Shown: in pieces, positions 20,928 through 28,855 of the stretch
Position numbering within the stretch: position 1 is the first letter of the stretch
Layout: each line of letters begins with the position of its first letter
NCBI GenBank assembly: GCA_964370985.1
Contig: CAYJLE010000020.1
Span: 1-53,810 of the forward strand
Origin: JAHDVS01 sp964370985
GTDB lineage: Bacteria; Actinomycetota; Thermoleophilia; Gaiellales; Gaiellaceae
Direction: 5' to 3'
DNA: 53,810 nucleotides
Notes under the pieces: generated by a model
Database searches by the model: none
What the model was told of the DNA's origin: nothing
What the model saw: only the letters and a program-made list of their open reading frames with translations
Program-made: the position numbers and the translations under genes

Positions 20928-21284
20928 GTGGAGGGGCTGCACTCGATCATCGGGCTCGCGGCGGTTGCCATCAACGTCGGGGCGGCCGGAGTCGGCGGGG
21001 CGTCCCTGTGGCGGCGCGCCGAGCCCCCGCGCGCGTTCGCCCACCTGCTCGCCCTCGGGCAGACCCTGCTGGTCGCCCAGGCCGCGCTCGGCCTCCTCCT
21101 CCTCTCGGGGAGTCACAGGGCCCCGGATCAGCTCCACTACGTCTACGGGGGACTGGCGCTCGGAGCCGTGCTCTCGCCGTGGGCGTACGCACCGAAGGAG
21201 GGGCGCGGGCGGGTCGCATGGTTCGTCTCCGCCGCGCTGCTCGCCGCCGCGCTCGCCCTCCGCGCCTACACGACGGGCGGCTGA
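20928..21284 (+). CDS. Four-TM membrane protein, unknown function
   Basis: A 118-residue protein with four hydrophobic segments (IIGLAAVAINVGAAGVGGASLW; LLALGQTLLVAQAALGLLLLSG; HYVYGGLALGAVLSPWAY; VAWFVSAALLAAALAL). Histidines in HLL and HYVYGG could suggest a heme or metal site, but this is speculation. TACGCT ends 10 nt before the GTG. The stop shares a base with the next start (TGATG), so they form an operon. Confidence 0.6.
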   Translation: MEGLHSIIGLAAVAINVGAAGVGGASLWRRAEPPRAFAHLLALGQTLLVAQAALGLLLLSGSHRAPDQLHYVYGGLALGAVLSPWAYAPKEGRGRVAWFVSAALLAAALALRAYTTGG

Positions 21285-21649
21285 TGCGCGTCAACCCGAC
21301 CGTCCGCGGTCTCGCGATCGTCGTGCTCGTCGCGGCCGTCGTAACCGCGCTCCAGCTCGAGGACGTGCTGGAGGCGCTGTTCCTCGTCCTGAGGATCGTC
21401 TTCGTGGCCGTGATCGCCTACGTCCTCTACCGCCTCTGGCGCGAGCGTCGGGAAGAGATCGGAACGTGGTCGGTGCGCGCTCGCCTGGTGTTCTACGCGG
21501 CCGCGGCGCTCGCGCTCGGGAACGTCGTGGTTGCGTTCGCGCTCGACTACCCGTCGGGGGGGCTCGAGGCGCTCGTCTTCTTCGCTGTCCTGGCCGCCAG
21601 CGCGTTCGCGATGTGGCGCGTCTGGCGGGACGAGCACACCTACGGGTAG
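21284..21649 (+). CDS. Three- or four-TM membrane protein, unknown function
   Basis: A 121-residue protein with hydrophobic segments around GLAIVVLVAAVVTALQL, LVLRIVFVAVIAYVLYRLW, LVFYAAAALALGNVVVAFAL and LVFFAVLAASAFAMWRV. It is translated together with the upstream four-TM protein. Its 3' end overlaps the convergent hemQ gene by 10 bp. No family is recognised. Confidence 0.6.
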   Translation: MRVNPTVRGLAIVVLVAAVVTALQLEDVLEALFLVLRIVFVAVIAYVLYRLWRERREEIGTWSVRARLVFYAAAALALGNVVVAFALDYPSGGLEALVFFAVLAASAFAMWRVWRDEHTYG

Positions 21650-22350
21650 GCGCGGGCGACCGTCCCGTCGAGCGAGTCGAGCAGCGGGCGCGGCTCGACG
21701 AGCGTGCCGACGAAGATCGGTGTGTCGCGCTCCGTGTAGCGGCTCGCCTCGGTCTCGCGCAGCGTCATCATCAGGTGGAGGAAGTCGACCGGCTCCTCGC
21801 ACTCGAACGCGGTCATGAACTCCTGGTCGTCGATCCCGAACGAGTAAGTGGTGTGGTTCGTGACCGTCGGGAAGCGGCTGCCGATCTCGGCATGCTCGCG
21901 CATCGCTCTCGTGCGCTCCTCGAGCGGCAGCGAGTACCAGGGACGCAGCTTCACGAATGGGTAGACGACGAGGTACGGGGCGCCGCGCGGCACGATCCGC
22001 CTGGGCGGCCGGCCCGGGGCGCGCTCGAAGTACTTCGAGGACAGCGTCGCCGCCAGGTAGGAGCGCGGCGTCGTCAGCCAGCCGGCCAGCGGCGTACCGT
22101 TCAGGTCGCTGGCGAGCTCGCCCAGGTCGTCGTAGCGCTCGGTCAGCTTCCAGAGCATGAAGTCCGCCTCCGCGCGGACGCCGACGAGGCTGTAGGCGAG
22201 GATCTGCATCCGCTCCCGCCACTCCTCGAGCACGTCGGCGTACGCCTCCCTGGCGGCCGCGCGCTCCTCCGCGGGCAGCCGGCGCCACGCCGGGTCGACC
22301 CGGTAGAGGGTGTAGGCGACGTATTGCGGCGCTCCAGGCTCCCCGGCCAC
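21640..22350 (-). CDS. hemQ: Coproheme decarboxylase HemQ (chlorite dismutase family)
   Basis: Last enzyme of the coproporphyrin-dependent heme pathway of actinobacteria and firmicutes, converting coproheme to heme b. Seen: the conserved YPFVKLRPWYSLPLEER with the catalytic Tyr, the heme-ligand region RFPTVTNHTTYSFGIDDQEF (His), and LMMTLRETEASRYTERDTPIFVG. I place the start at the GTG at 22350 because TACGAT (22360-22365) lies 9 nt upstream; a longer frame begins at 22389. Length about 236 aa, normal. No other heme gene is adjacent. Confidence 0.92.
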   Translation of the reverse strand: MAGEPGAPQYVAYTLYRVDPAWRRLPAEERAAAREAYADVLEEWRERMQILAYSLVGVRAEADFMLWKLTERYDDLGELASDLNGTPLAGWLTTPRSYLAATLSSKYFERAPGRPPRRIVPRGAPYLVVYPFVKLRPWYSLPLEERTRAMREHAEIGSRFPTVTNHTTYSFGIDDQEFMTAFECEEPVDFLHLMMTLRETEASRYTERDTPIFVGTLVEPRPLLDSLDGTVARAYP

Positions 22351-22477
22351 GGCGTTCAAATCGTAGCTGTCGCGTGCACGACCGGGCACACCCGGCGCGT
22401 CTCCCAGGACATATCGCCGCGTACCGTGGACGGTGCAGCGGGGGCGGCCGCCGAGCGGGCAGGCGGGCGCCCCCGCG

Positions 22478-23086
22478 CTACAGGAGCCCGCGCTCGCTGG
22501 CGATCGTGACGGCTTCGGCCCTGCGGCTGACGCCGAGCTTCGCGAAGGCCCGCTGGAGCAGCTTCTTCACCGACTCCTGGCCGATTCCGAGCTCGGCCGC
22601 CGCCTCGCGGTTCGTCCGGCCCTTCGCGATCAGCCGCAGCACGTCGCGCTCGCGGGGGCTGAGCGGCCTCGCTCCGGGGCTGCGGCGCGGGTGGCGGACG
22701 TCGAAGCAGGTGCCGCCGCCCGCCACGGTGCGCAGCGCCCGCAGCAGCTCGCCGGCGTCGCCGCTCTTCAGCGCGGCTCCCTGCGCGCCCGCCTCGCGCA
22801 CCAGCTCGTTCAGGCCCCGCTCCGGGTTGGCGGTCATCACGAGCGCCGGGGCGGTCACGCCCTCGAGCCGCAGCCGGCGGACGAGATCGGGTCCGAGCCC
22901 GTCCTCGAGGTGGTAGTCGACGAGCAGCAGGTCGGGAGTGCGGTGCCCCACGAGGTCGAACGCCCCGTCGACGCTGCCCGTCGAGCCGACCAGCCGGAAC
23001 TCCGTGCCGTCGAGCGTGAGCCGCACCCACGTGCGGACGATTGCGTCGTCGTCGACGAGGAGCACCGCGAGCCCGGGTGCGCTCAC
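22478..23086 (-). CDS. NarL/LuxR-family response regulator
   Basis: The 202-residue protein has a receiver domain (LLVDDDAIVRTWVRL; Asp in LLLVDYHLEDGLGPD; Lys in AALKSGD) and a LuxR-type helix-turn-helix (LSPRERDVLRLIAKGRTNREAAAELGIGQESVKKLLQRAFAKLGV). TATCGT lies 7 nt before the GTG at 23086, so a leaderless mRNA is likely. The nearby HisKA_3-type kinase at 27710 belongs to the class that usually pairs with such regulators, but the two are not adjacent. Confidence 0.9.
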   Translation of the reverse strand: MSAPGLAVLLVDDDAIVRTWVRLTLDGTEFRLVGSTGSVDGAFDLVGHRTPDLLLVDYHLEDGLGPDLVRRLRLEGVTAPALVMTANPERGLNELVREAGAQGAALKSGDAGELLRALRTVAGGGTCFDVRHPRRSPGARPLSPRERDVLRLIAKGRTNREAAAELGIGQESVKKLLQRAFAKLGVSRRAEAVTIASERGLL

Positions 23087-23137
23087 GAGTCAGACGATAG
23101 CGGACGGATCAGAAGGGGCTGGCGCGCGCGACGCCTC

Positions 23138-23159
23138 GGGGCGGGTCAGGACACGCCCC
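23138..23159 (-). repeat. Dispersed palindromic repeat, copy 2 (inverted, one mismatch)
   Basis: GGGGCGGGTC-AG-GACACGCCCC followed by TAC. Read on the minus strand it begins GTAGGGGCGTGTC, matching the other copies in the opposite orientation with one arm mismatch. It lies about 50 bp upstream of the LuxR regulator gene. Confidence 0.6.
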
Positions 23160-23162
23160 TAC

Positions 23163-23190
23163 GGGGATCGGGGTGGCGCGGGGATCGGGG
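23163..23190 (+). other. Perfect four-tract G-quadruplex motif
   Basis: GGGG-ATC-GGGG-TGGCGC-GGGG-ATC-GGGG. It lies about 75 bp upstream of the LuxR regulator start, on the strand opposite to its coding strand, so it would be on the template for that gene. Confidence 0.5.
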
Positions 23191-23290
23191 TCGCGCGGCC
23201 GCGTTCGGCGTGTCCCCTGCGGGTGTTCGGGCCCGGGTCGCGCGTCGGGGCGGTTGGGCGTGGTGGGAGGGCGCGATCCTGGTTGCGTAG

Positions 23291-23310
23291 GGGCGGGTCC
23301 TGACCCGCCC
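23291..23310 (+). repeat. Dispersed palindromic repeat, copy 3
   Basis: GGGCGGGTC-CT-GACCCGCCC preceded by GTAG, identical in its core to the copy at 35924-35943. It may end transcription leaving the hybrid kinase gene. Confidence 0.65.
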
Positions 23311-23443
23311 TCGGGTGGCGGCGGCTCGGATCCGGCCGGCGAGCCGCGATGCGGGTGGCCAGCGAGCCCATCCCTCCTCTGATCGGCGGAGGCTGGCCGG
23401 GCGGTGTCCCCCGTTCGGGCCGGGGTCCCGGGCGCCGCATGTC

Positions 23444-26400
23444 CTACCGCGCCTCCCCTTCTGACCCGAGCTCGGCGTCGAGCATCCGCAGCAGCTCTCC
23501 GAGGTCGAGCGGCTTCGTCAGGTACGCGCGCGCGCCGGCAGCGAGGAGGCGCTTGATCTCGGCGGGCGTCGCGTCCGCGCTGAGGACGACGACCGGGATC
23601 TCGCTCGTCGAGGCGCTTGCCCGGATCTGGCGGATCACGTCTGCCCCGGACATGTCCGGCAGGTGCAGGTCGGTGAGGATCAGATCGGGGCGGTGCTCTC
23701 GCGCCAGCTCGAGCCCGAGGCGACCGTCGGCGGCCGAGAGCAACCTCACGTCGGGCCGGCGCTCCAGCACGCTCTGCACGAGAGCGAGGTTCGAGGGGTT
23801 GTCCCCGATCTGGAGCACCGTGCCCCGAGCGGGCGCGGGCGGGGAGTCCGTGGCCGGTCCGGGCGGGTGCCGGCGCGCGCGCGCGGCCGTCGCGGCGAGC
23901 GGCAGCTCGACGGCGAAGACGCTGCCCTCGCCGGGCGTGCTCTCGACCGTGATCGCGCCCCCCATCGCCTCTGCGAGCCCGCGGGAGACCGTGAGGCCGA
24001 GGCCCGTCCCCTCCGCGCCGGTCGCCTCGGCGCCGAGGCGCTCGAACGGGTCGAACAGCCGCTCGAGCTGGTCGGGCGGGATCCCGAGCCCGGTGTCGGC
24101 AACCCGGATCGCGAGCCGCTCGCCCGCGACCTCCGCGCAGGTCAGCTCGACCGAGCCGCCGTCGCGGTTGTACTTGACGGCGTTCGCGAGCAGGTTGACG
24201 AGGATCTGCTTCAGCCGCTGGCGGTCCGCGAGCACGACCTGGTGGTAGGACTCGTGGTCGAAGTCGAGGGCGATGCCGGCCTCGGCCGCCTGTGGCTGCA
24301 CGAGCGCCAGGGACTCCCCGACCACCTCTCGAACGTCGATCGGCTCCGTCGAGAGCGACAGCCGGCCGGCCTCGATCCGGGAGAGGTCGAGCACCTCGTT
24401 GATGAGGTCGAGCAGGTGGTGCCCGCCGCGCAGGATGTGGTCGACGCACTCGGTCTGGTCCGGCCCGAGCTCCTCGAGCTCGAGCAGCTGGCCGAAGCCG
24501 AGGATCGCGTTCAGCGGCGTCCGCAGCTCGTGGCTCATCCGGGAGAGGAACTCGCTCTTCCCCCGGTTGGCCGCGTCGGCCTCCTCCTTCGCGGAGCGCA
24601 GCGCCGCCTCGGCGGCCTTGCGGTGGGTGATGTCGACGAACGTGGAGCGGCTCATCACGTAGCGGCCGTTCGCGTCGTAGAGGGCGGTCGCGTGGAGCAG
24701 GACGGTCATCGTCGATCCGTCCTGGCGGGCGAGCTCGAGCTCGAGCCCGTCCACCGCTCCCCGCTCCTTGAAGCGCGGCAAGCTCTCCCGGAAGACCTCG
24801 AGCCCCGCCGGCGTCAGGATCTCACTGAACTGCCTCCCCAGCAGCTGCTCCTTCGTGCAGCCGAGCCAGCGCGCCTCGGTCGCGTTGACGCGCACGAAGC
24901 GGCCGTCGCCGTCGAGCGAGTGGTAGCCGCAGGGCGCGTGCTCGTAGAGGTCGCTGATCTCCTCCTCGAGGCGTTTCGCCTCCGTGATGTCGGTCACGGT
25001 GCCTTCCAGGCCGGCGGCCTGGCCGCCGGCCTCGAAGGCCCAGTGGACGTTGAGCGAGAAGACCGCGGTACCGCCATCCCGCGTCCGCACGGGGGTCTCG
25101 AAGCCCGTGGCGGAGCCCTCGCGCTGGAGCAGGTCGAGCAGCTCCTCCCGTCTGGTCTCGTCAGCGTAGAAGGCGCTGACGCTTGGGGTCTCCGCCAGCA
25201 GCTCGTCCGTGGAGCCGAAGCCGAGCATCCGTGCCAGGGCGTCGTTCGCCGCGGTGAAGCGGCCCTCGAGGGTGGTGCGGAAGATCCCCTCGGTCGCGTT
25301 CTCGACTACGCTGCGGTAGCGCGCCTCCGTCTCGGCGAGCGCCGCGGTCCGCTCCGCGACGCGCTGCTCGAGCTCCTCGTTCAGGCGCGCGAGCATCGCC
25401 TCCGCGCGCTTGCGCTGCGTGATGTCGGTGATCACGGAGATCGCCCCGGCCACCTCGTCGGCCTCGCCGTGGAGCGCCGCGGCGGCCACCCCGATCTCGA
25501 TCGGGCTACCGTCCGTGCGAACGCGGCTGACCTCGATCTCGTACGTGCTCTCCGCGCCGGACAGGATCCGCGCGAGCCGTGCCTCGAACTGGTCGCGCAG
25601 CTCCGGGGAAACGAACGGGGGCGGTCCGCCCACGGCCTCCGCGGCGCTCCAGCCGAAGATCCGCTCGGCCGCGGGGTTCCAGAGCGTCACGTGACCGTCC
25701 CGGTCGAACCTGACGATCGCGAGCGGCGAGTGCTCGATCAGCGCCCCGAGCTGCTCGTTCGCGTCTCGGAGCGCGGCGGCCTCCCGGACCATCGTCTCGT
25801 GCTGCTGCTCGAGCCTGGCGGCCATCTCGTTGAAGGCGCTGGCCAGCTCCCCGATCTCGCCGCTGCCGGCGGCCGGGTCGGCGCGGCTTGCGAGCTCGCC
25901 GCCCGCGAGCCGGCGCGTGGCCTGCACGAGGGCGGCGATCGGCCGCACGACCATCCTGGCGCCGAGCAGCCAGGCGGCGGTGAGCGCCGTCAGGGCCGCG
26001 GCACCGAGGCCGGCGAGGCTGAGCAGCAGGCGGTTGGTCGAGGCGGCGTAGGCCTCCCCGAGCGGGATCCCGGTCGCGACGAAGACGTCGATGCCCGGCT
26101 CCACCGGCGCGAACGCGTAGAGACGCCGGACGCCGTCGATGCCGGCGTACTCCCCGGCACCCTCGTGCTGCGCGTGGATCCCTTGCTGGATCTCCGCGCC
26201 CGGGAAGCGCTGGCCGACCCACCGCTCGGGGTCGGGCTGCTGCACGAGAATCGTGCCGTTCCCGTCCAGAACCGTGAGCGCGGCCGCGGCCGGGAGGTCG
26301 GCAGTCGCTGCTACGCTGGCGAGCGCGGAGAGGTCGATTGCCGCGAACAGCACGTCGCGCCCGGCGGCACCGGTGAACGCGTAGCCGGCGTTGACCGTCT

Positions 26401-26860
26401 CCTGGCCGGTGATGCGCCCTATCTGGTAACCGCCGACCGCGAAGCCGTTTGTCTCGAGCGCCTGCCGGAGCCAGGGCCGGTCTTGCAGGTTGACGCCGGC
26501 GGAAGCCTCGAGGCCGCTGCACCAGACGTCTCCGTTCTCGCTCGCGACGCCGAGGTTGACGTAGTCGCTGTGCTGCCGGAGGGTGCGCCGGAAAAGCGCG
26601 GCGCACACGGCCTCGTCGCGACCCCGCACCTCGTCGATCTGGGAGAGCGTGGCGAGCAGGTCTCGCGTTCCCCGGAACAGGGCGGCCTCGTTGGCTGCGA
26701 CGAGGCGCGTCACCTGTAGTGCGGTCTCCCGGGCGCGGTCGCGACTGCGGGCCCGGTCGTCGGCGAAGCTGTAGGCGGCGAGGGCGAGCGCGGGCAGGAG
26801 CGCGAGCGCGACGATCAAGAGCAGCCGCGCGTGCAGGTTGCGGGGCGCGAGGCGCGACAC
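23444..26860 (-). CDS. Large hybrid sensor histidine kinase (Cache-HAMP-3xPAS-HisKA-HATPase-REC)
   Basis: A 1138-residue membrane sensor. Order: TM1 (about 13-33), a dCache-like extracellular sensor (about 35-270, with GYQIGRITGQETVNAGYAF), TM2 (about 275-298), HAMP, three PAS domains (about 365-480, 505-625, 640-755), HisKA with MSHELRTPLNAILGF, HATPase with VNLLANAVKYN and GTGLGLTVS, and a C-terminal receiver with Asp in LILTDLHLPDMSG. The receiver has a single acidic residue (IGDNPSN) where most have two. It starts with GTG 3 nt after the stop of the Hpt-REC gene, so the two form a phosphorelay operon. Confidence 0.93.
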   Translation of the reverse strand: MSRLAPRNLHARLLLIVALALLPALALAAYSFADDRARSRDRARETALQVTRLVAANEAALFRGTRDLLATLSQIDEVRGRDEAVCAALFRRTLRQHSDYVNLGVASENGDVWCSGLEASAGVNLQDRPWLRQALETNGFAVGGYQIGRITGQETVNAGYAFTGAAGRDVLFAAIDLSALASVAATADLPAAAALTVLDGNGTILVQQPDPERWVGQRFPGAEIQQGIHAQHEGAGEYAGIDGVRRLYAFAPVEPGIDVFVATGIPLGEAYAASTNRLLLSLAGLGAAALTALTAAWLLGARMVVRPIAALVQATRRLAGGELASRADPAAGSGEIGELASAFNEMAARLEQQHETMVREAAALRDANEQLGALIEHSPLAIVRFDRDGHVTLWNPAAERIFGWSAAEAVGGPPPFVSPELRDQFEARLARILSGAESTYEIEVSRVRTDGSPIEIGVAAAALHGEADEVAGAISVITDITQRKRAEAMLARLNEELEQRVAERTAALAETEARYRSVVENATEGIFRTTLEGRFTAANDALARMLGFGSTDELLAETPSVSAFYADETRREELLDLLQREGSATGFETPVRTRDGGTAVFSLNVHWAFEAGGQAAGLEGTVTDITEAKRLEEEISDLYEHAPCGYHSLDGDGRFVRVNATEARWLGCTKEQLLGRQFSEILTPAGLEVFRESLPRFKERGAVDGLELELARQDGSTMTVLLHATALYDANGRYVMSRSTFVDITHRKAAEAALRSAKEEADAANRGKSEFLSRMSHELRTPLNAILGFGQLLELEELGPDQTECVDHILRGGHHLLDLINEVLDLSRIEAGRLSLSTEPIDVREVVGESLALVQPQAAEAGIALDFDHESYHQVVLADRQRLKQILVNLLANAVKYNRDGGSVELTCAEVAGERLAIRVADTGLGIPPDQLERLFDPFERLGAEATGAEGTGLGLTVSRGLAEAMGGAITVESTPGEGSVFAVELPLAATAARARRHPPGPATDSPPAPARGTVLQIGDNPSNLALVQSVLERRPDVRLLSAADGRLGLELAREHRPDLILTDLHLPDMSGADVIRQIRASASTSEIPVVVLSADATPAEIKRLLAAGARAYLTKPLDLGELLRMLDAELGSEGEAR

Positions 26861-26863
26861 CGG

Positions 26864-27637
26864 CTAGCCCGCAGCTGGGAGGTGGCTGTCGACGAGCTCG
26901 AGCAGGCACCCGAGGTCGAAGGGCTTGGTCAGGTAGGCGGACGCGCCCGCGGCGGCGAGCTGCTCGATCCGGGCGGGGATCGCGTCGGCGCTCACGACGA
27001 CGACCGGGATGCCGCTCGTCCCGGGGTCGCTCCGGAGCAGCCCTAGCACCTCCTCGCCGGGAAGGTCGGGCAGGTGCAGGTCGAGCAGGATTAGATCGGG
27101 CCGCCGCTCGTTCGCGAGCTGGAGGCCCGCCGCCGCGGTCTCCGCGATCACGAGCTCGGCGCCCGGCCGCCGAGCCATGATCAGCTCGACGAGGCGGCGA
27201 TTCGAGGCGGAGTCCTCGATGTAGAGCACCGTCCCGCGGGCGCAGGCGGGCGGCGGCCCGGGCACGCTCTCCGGCGGCGCGGGCGCCTCGACCTCGCCGG
27301 CCAGCGCCTCGAGCTCCGACTCGATCGCGTCGAGCTGATGTCGCGCTGCGCCGGCGCTCGCGGTGTCGAGCGCCCCGTCTGCGGCTCCCGTGCTCAGGAC
27401 ACGCTCGAGCTCGGTCGCGGCCTCGTCGATCCGTCCGGCCCCGACGATCCGGGCCGAGCCCTTCACGGTGTGCGCCTGCCGCGCCAGCGCCTCGAGCAGC
27501 GGCTGGCGGTTGCCGGGCCCGTCCTCCGCTGCGAGTCGCTCGAGGAGCGAGCGGGCGTCTGCCAGGCGTTGTCGCACCTCGGCGACAAACGTGGGAAGCA
27601 AGGCTTGCCGCGGGTCGGAATCGGGCGGGGCGTTCAC
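26864..27637 (-). CDS. Hpt-REC phosphotransfer protein
   Basis: The 257-residue protein has an N-terminal four-helix Hpt domain with the phospho-histidine in AHTVKGSARIVGA and a C-terminal receiver (LYIEDSASNRRLVE; Asp in LILLDLHLPDLPG; Lys in LTKPFDLGCLLEL). The receiver is very similar in wording to that of the downstream hybrid kinase, suggesting duplication. GGAGG lies upstream of the GTG at 27637. It has no DNA-binding output, so it probably shuttles phosphate between the hybrid kinase and a distant regulator. Confidence 0.9.
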   Translation of the reverse strand: MNAPPDSDPRQALLPTFVAEVRQRLADARSLLERLAAEDGPGNRQPLLEALARQAHTVKGSARIVGAGRIDEAATELERVLSTGAADGALDTASAGAARHQLDAIESELEALAGEVEAPAPPESVPGPPPACARGTVLYIEDSASNRRLVELIMARRPGAELVIAETAAAGLQLANERRPDLILLDLHLPDLPGEEVLGLLRSDPGTSGIPVVVVSADAIPARIEQLAAAGASAYLTKPFDLGCLLELVDSHLPAAG

Positions 27638-27678
27638 GTAAGAGCCTCCGGAGCGCTACACGCCATACGAACCCATAT

Positions 27679-27707
27679 TTGACAACAGTGGAAAGAACGG
27701 ATACCTA
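27679..27707 (+). promoter_or_regulatory. TTGACA-17-TACCTA promoter for the kinase/HD-GYP pair
   Basis: TTGACA at 27679-27684 and TACCTA at 27702-27707 are separated by 17 nt. The predicted start of transcription falls near or just after the ATG at 27710, so either a later start codon such as GTG 27722 is used or the -10 is the overlapping TACAAT. This is the only consensus-like -35 box I found. The local A/T content is unusually high. Confidence 0.45.
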
Positions 27708-27709
27708 CA

Positions 27710-28855
27710 ATGGTAACGATAGTGGCAAGCACGGAGGATAAGAGGAGGCGCTTGGACGAGGTCATCCCCGTTCGGCGTGATCGCGGGCGCGGGCTCGAGC
27801 ACCCGCAGCGCGCGGTGCCGCCCGAGCTCGTCGCAGCGGTCGACGCGGAAGGCGTGATCGGCCTGCTGGCCGGCGACGTCGAGGGGATCCTGGGGGCGGA
27901 CGCGTCCGAGCTCGTCGGCAGACCCGTCGCCGCCGCGCTCGAGACGGTGGTGGAGCGGTTCGCCGAGCCCGGCGCGTTCAGGGCGGCCGCGAGACGTGTC
28001 CTGGCCTCGCCGGAGCGCGTCCACGAGAACGAGCTGGCGCTCGCGGACGGGCGGATGCTCCTGCACCGGTCGCTGCCGGTCGCCGGGGACCCGAGCGGCT
28101 GCCGCATCGTCCTGCTGCGCGACGTGACGGCCGAGCGGTTCAGGGGACGCCGGTTCGAGGCGCTGCTGGGCGAGCTCATCCAGGCTGAGGAGAACGAGCG
28201 CGCTCGCGTCGCAGGTGAGCTCCACGACGGCCCGGTGCAGGTGCTGGCCGCCGCGCTGCTGCGCCTCGAGAGCCTGGCCGACCGGCTCGCTCGCGACGCC
28301 GCGAGCCTCGTCGGCGGCGTGGACGGCGGGCCCGGGGAGCTCACGGCGCGCCTGTACCGCCGGGAGGCCGAGACGAGGGAGCTGCTGGAGGCGTTGCGGG
28401 AGGCCTACCGGGAGGCCCGGACGCTGCTCTTCGACCTGAAGCCGCTCGTGCTCGAGGAGGAGGGGCTGGCGGCCGCGGTCGGCGAGCTGCTCGGACGCCT
28501 CGAGCGGGAGCAGGGGATCGAGGCCGCGCTCGACGACGAGCTGCCCGAGCGGCCCCCGCAGCACCTCGAGCTGATCGCGTTCCGGGTCATCCAGGAGGCG
28601 CTCCAGAACGTCCGGCGCCACGCGCGCGCGCGCCGCATCGTGGTCACGCTGCGCTGGGACGGCGGGCTCTCCTGCGAGGTCCGCGACAACGGGCTTGGCT
28701 TCGACCCTGACGCGCCGAAATCCGAGCTCGCGCCGCGCAGCTACGGGCTCGCGTCGATGCGAGAGCGCGTCGAGCTCGCCGGCGGCAAGCTCGAGCTCCG
28801 AACGGCCCCGGGCACCGGCACGGCGCTGCGCTTCACGCTGCCCCCGGCGCCGTGA
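27710..28855 (+). CDS. NarX/DesK-type histidine kinase (HisKA_3) with PAS-like input
   Basis: A 381-residue soluble kinase. The N-terminal 150 residues look PAS-like (AAVDAEGVIGLLAGDVEGILGADASELVGRP). The HisKA_3 box ENERARVAGELHDGPVQVL carries the phospho-histidine, and the ATPase domain has FRVIQEALQNVRRHA and VRDNGLGFDP. Such kinases usually phosphorylate LuxR-type regulators, yet the coupled gene (overlap 4 nt) encodes an HD-GYP regulator. The N-terminal start is uncertain because of the promoter geometry. Confidence 0.9.
   Translation: MVTIVASTEDKRRRLDEVIPVRRDRGRGLEHPQRAVPPELVAAVDAEGVIGLLAGDVEGILGADASELVGRPVAAALETVVERFAEPGAFRAAARRVLASPERVHENELALADGRMLLHRSLPVAGDPSGCRIVLLRDVTAERFRGRRFEALLGELIQAEENERARVAGELHDGPVQVLAAALLRLESLADRLARDAASLVGGVDGGPGELTARLYRREAETRELLEALREAYREARTLLFDLKPLVLEEEGLAAAVGELLGRLEREQGIEAALDDELPERPPQHLELIAFRVIQEALQNVRRHARARRIVVTLRWDGGLSCEVRDNGLGFDPDAPKSELAPRSYGLASMRERVELAGGKLELRTAPGTGTALRFTLPPAP

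Larger units (their letters stand above)
23087..23443. other. Non-coding G-rich region with two palindromic repeats and a G-quadruplex motif
   Basis: No convincing gene lies between the LuxR regulator (transcribed leftward away from it) and the hybrid kinase (ending at 23444). It contains repeat copies 2 and 3 (23138-23159 and 23291-23310) and the direct repeat GGGGATCGGGGT at 23163-23174 and 23180-23191. Four runs of GGGG from 23163 to 23190 are spaced 3, 6 and 3 nt, which fits a G-quadruplex. Confidence 0.7.

Noticed and set aside
23663..26719. A 1018-codon open frame opposite the hybrid kinase
   Set aside because: Same antisense effect; the translation has no recognisable domain, while the minus strand encodes a complete kinase.
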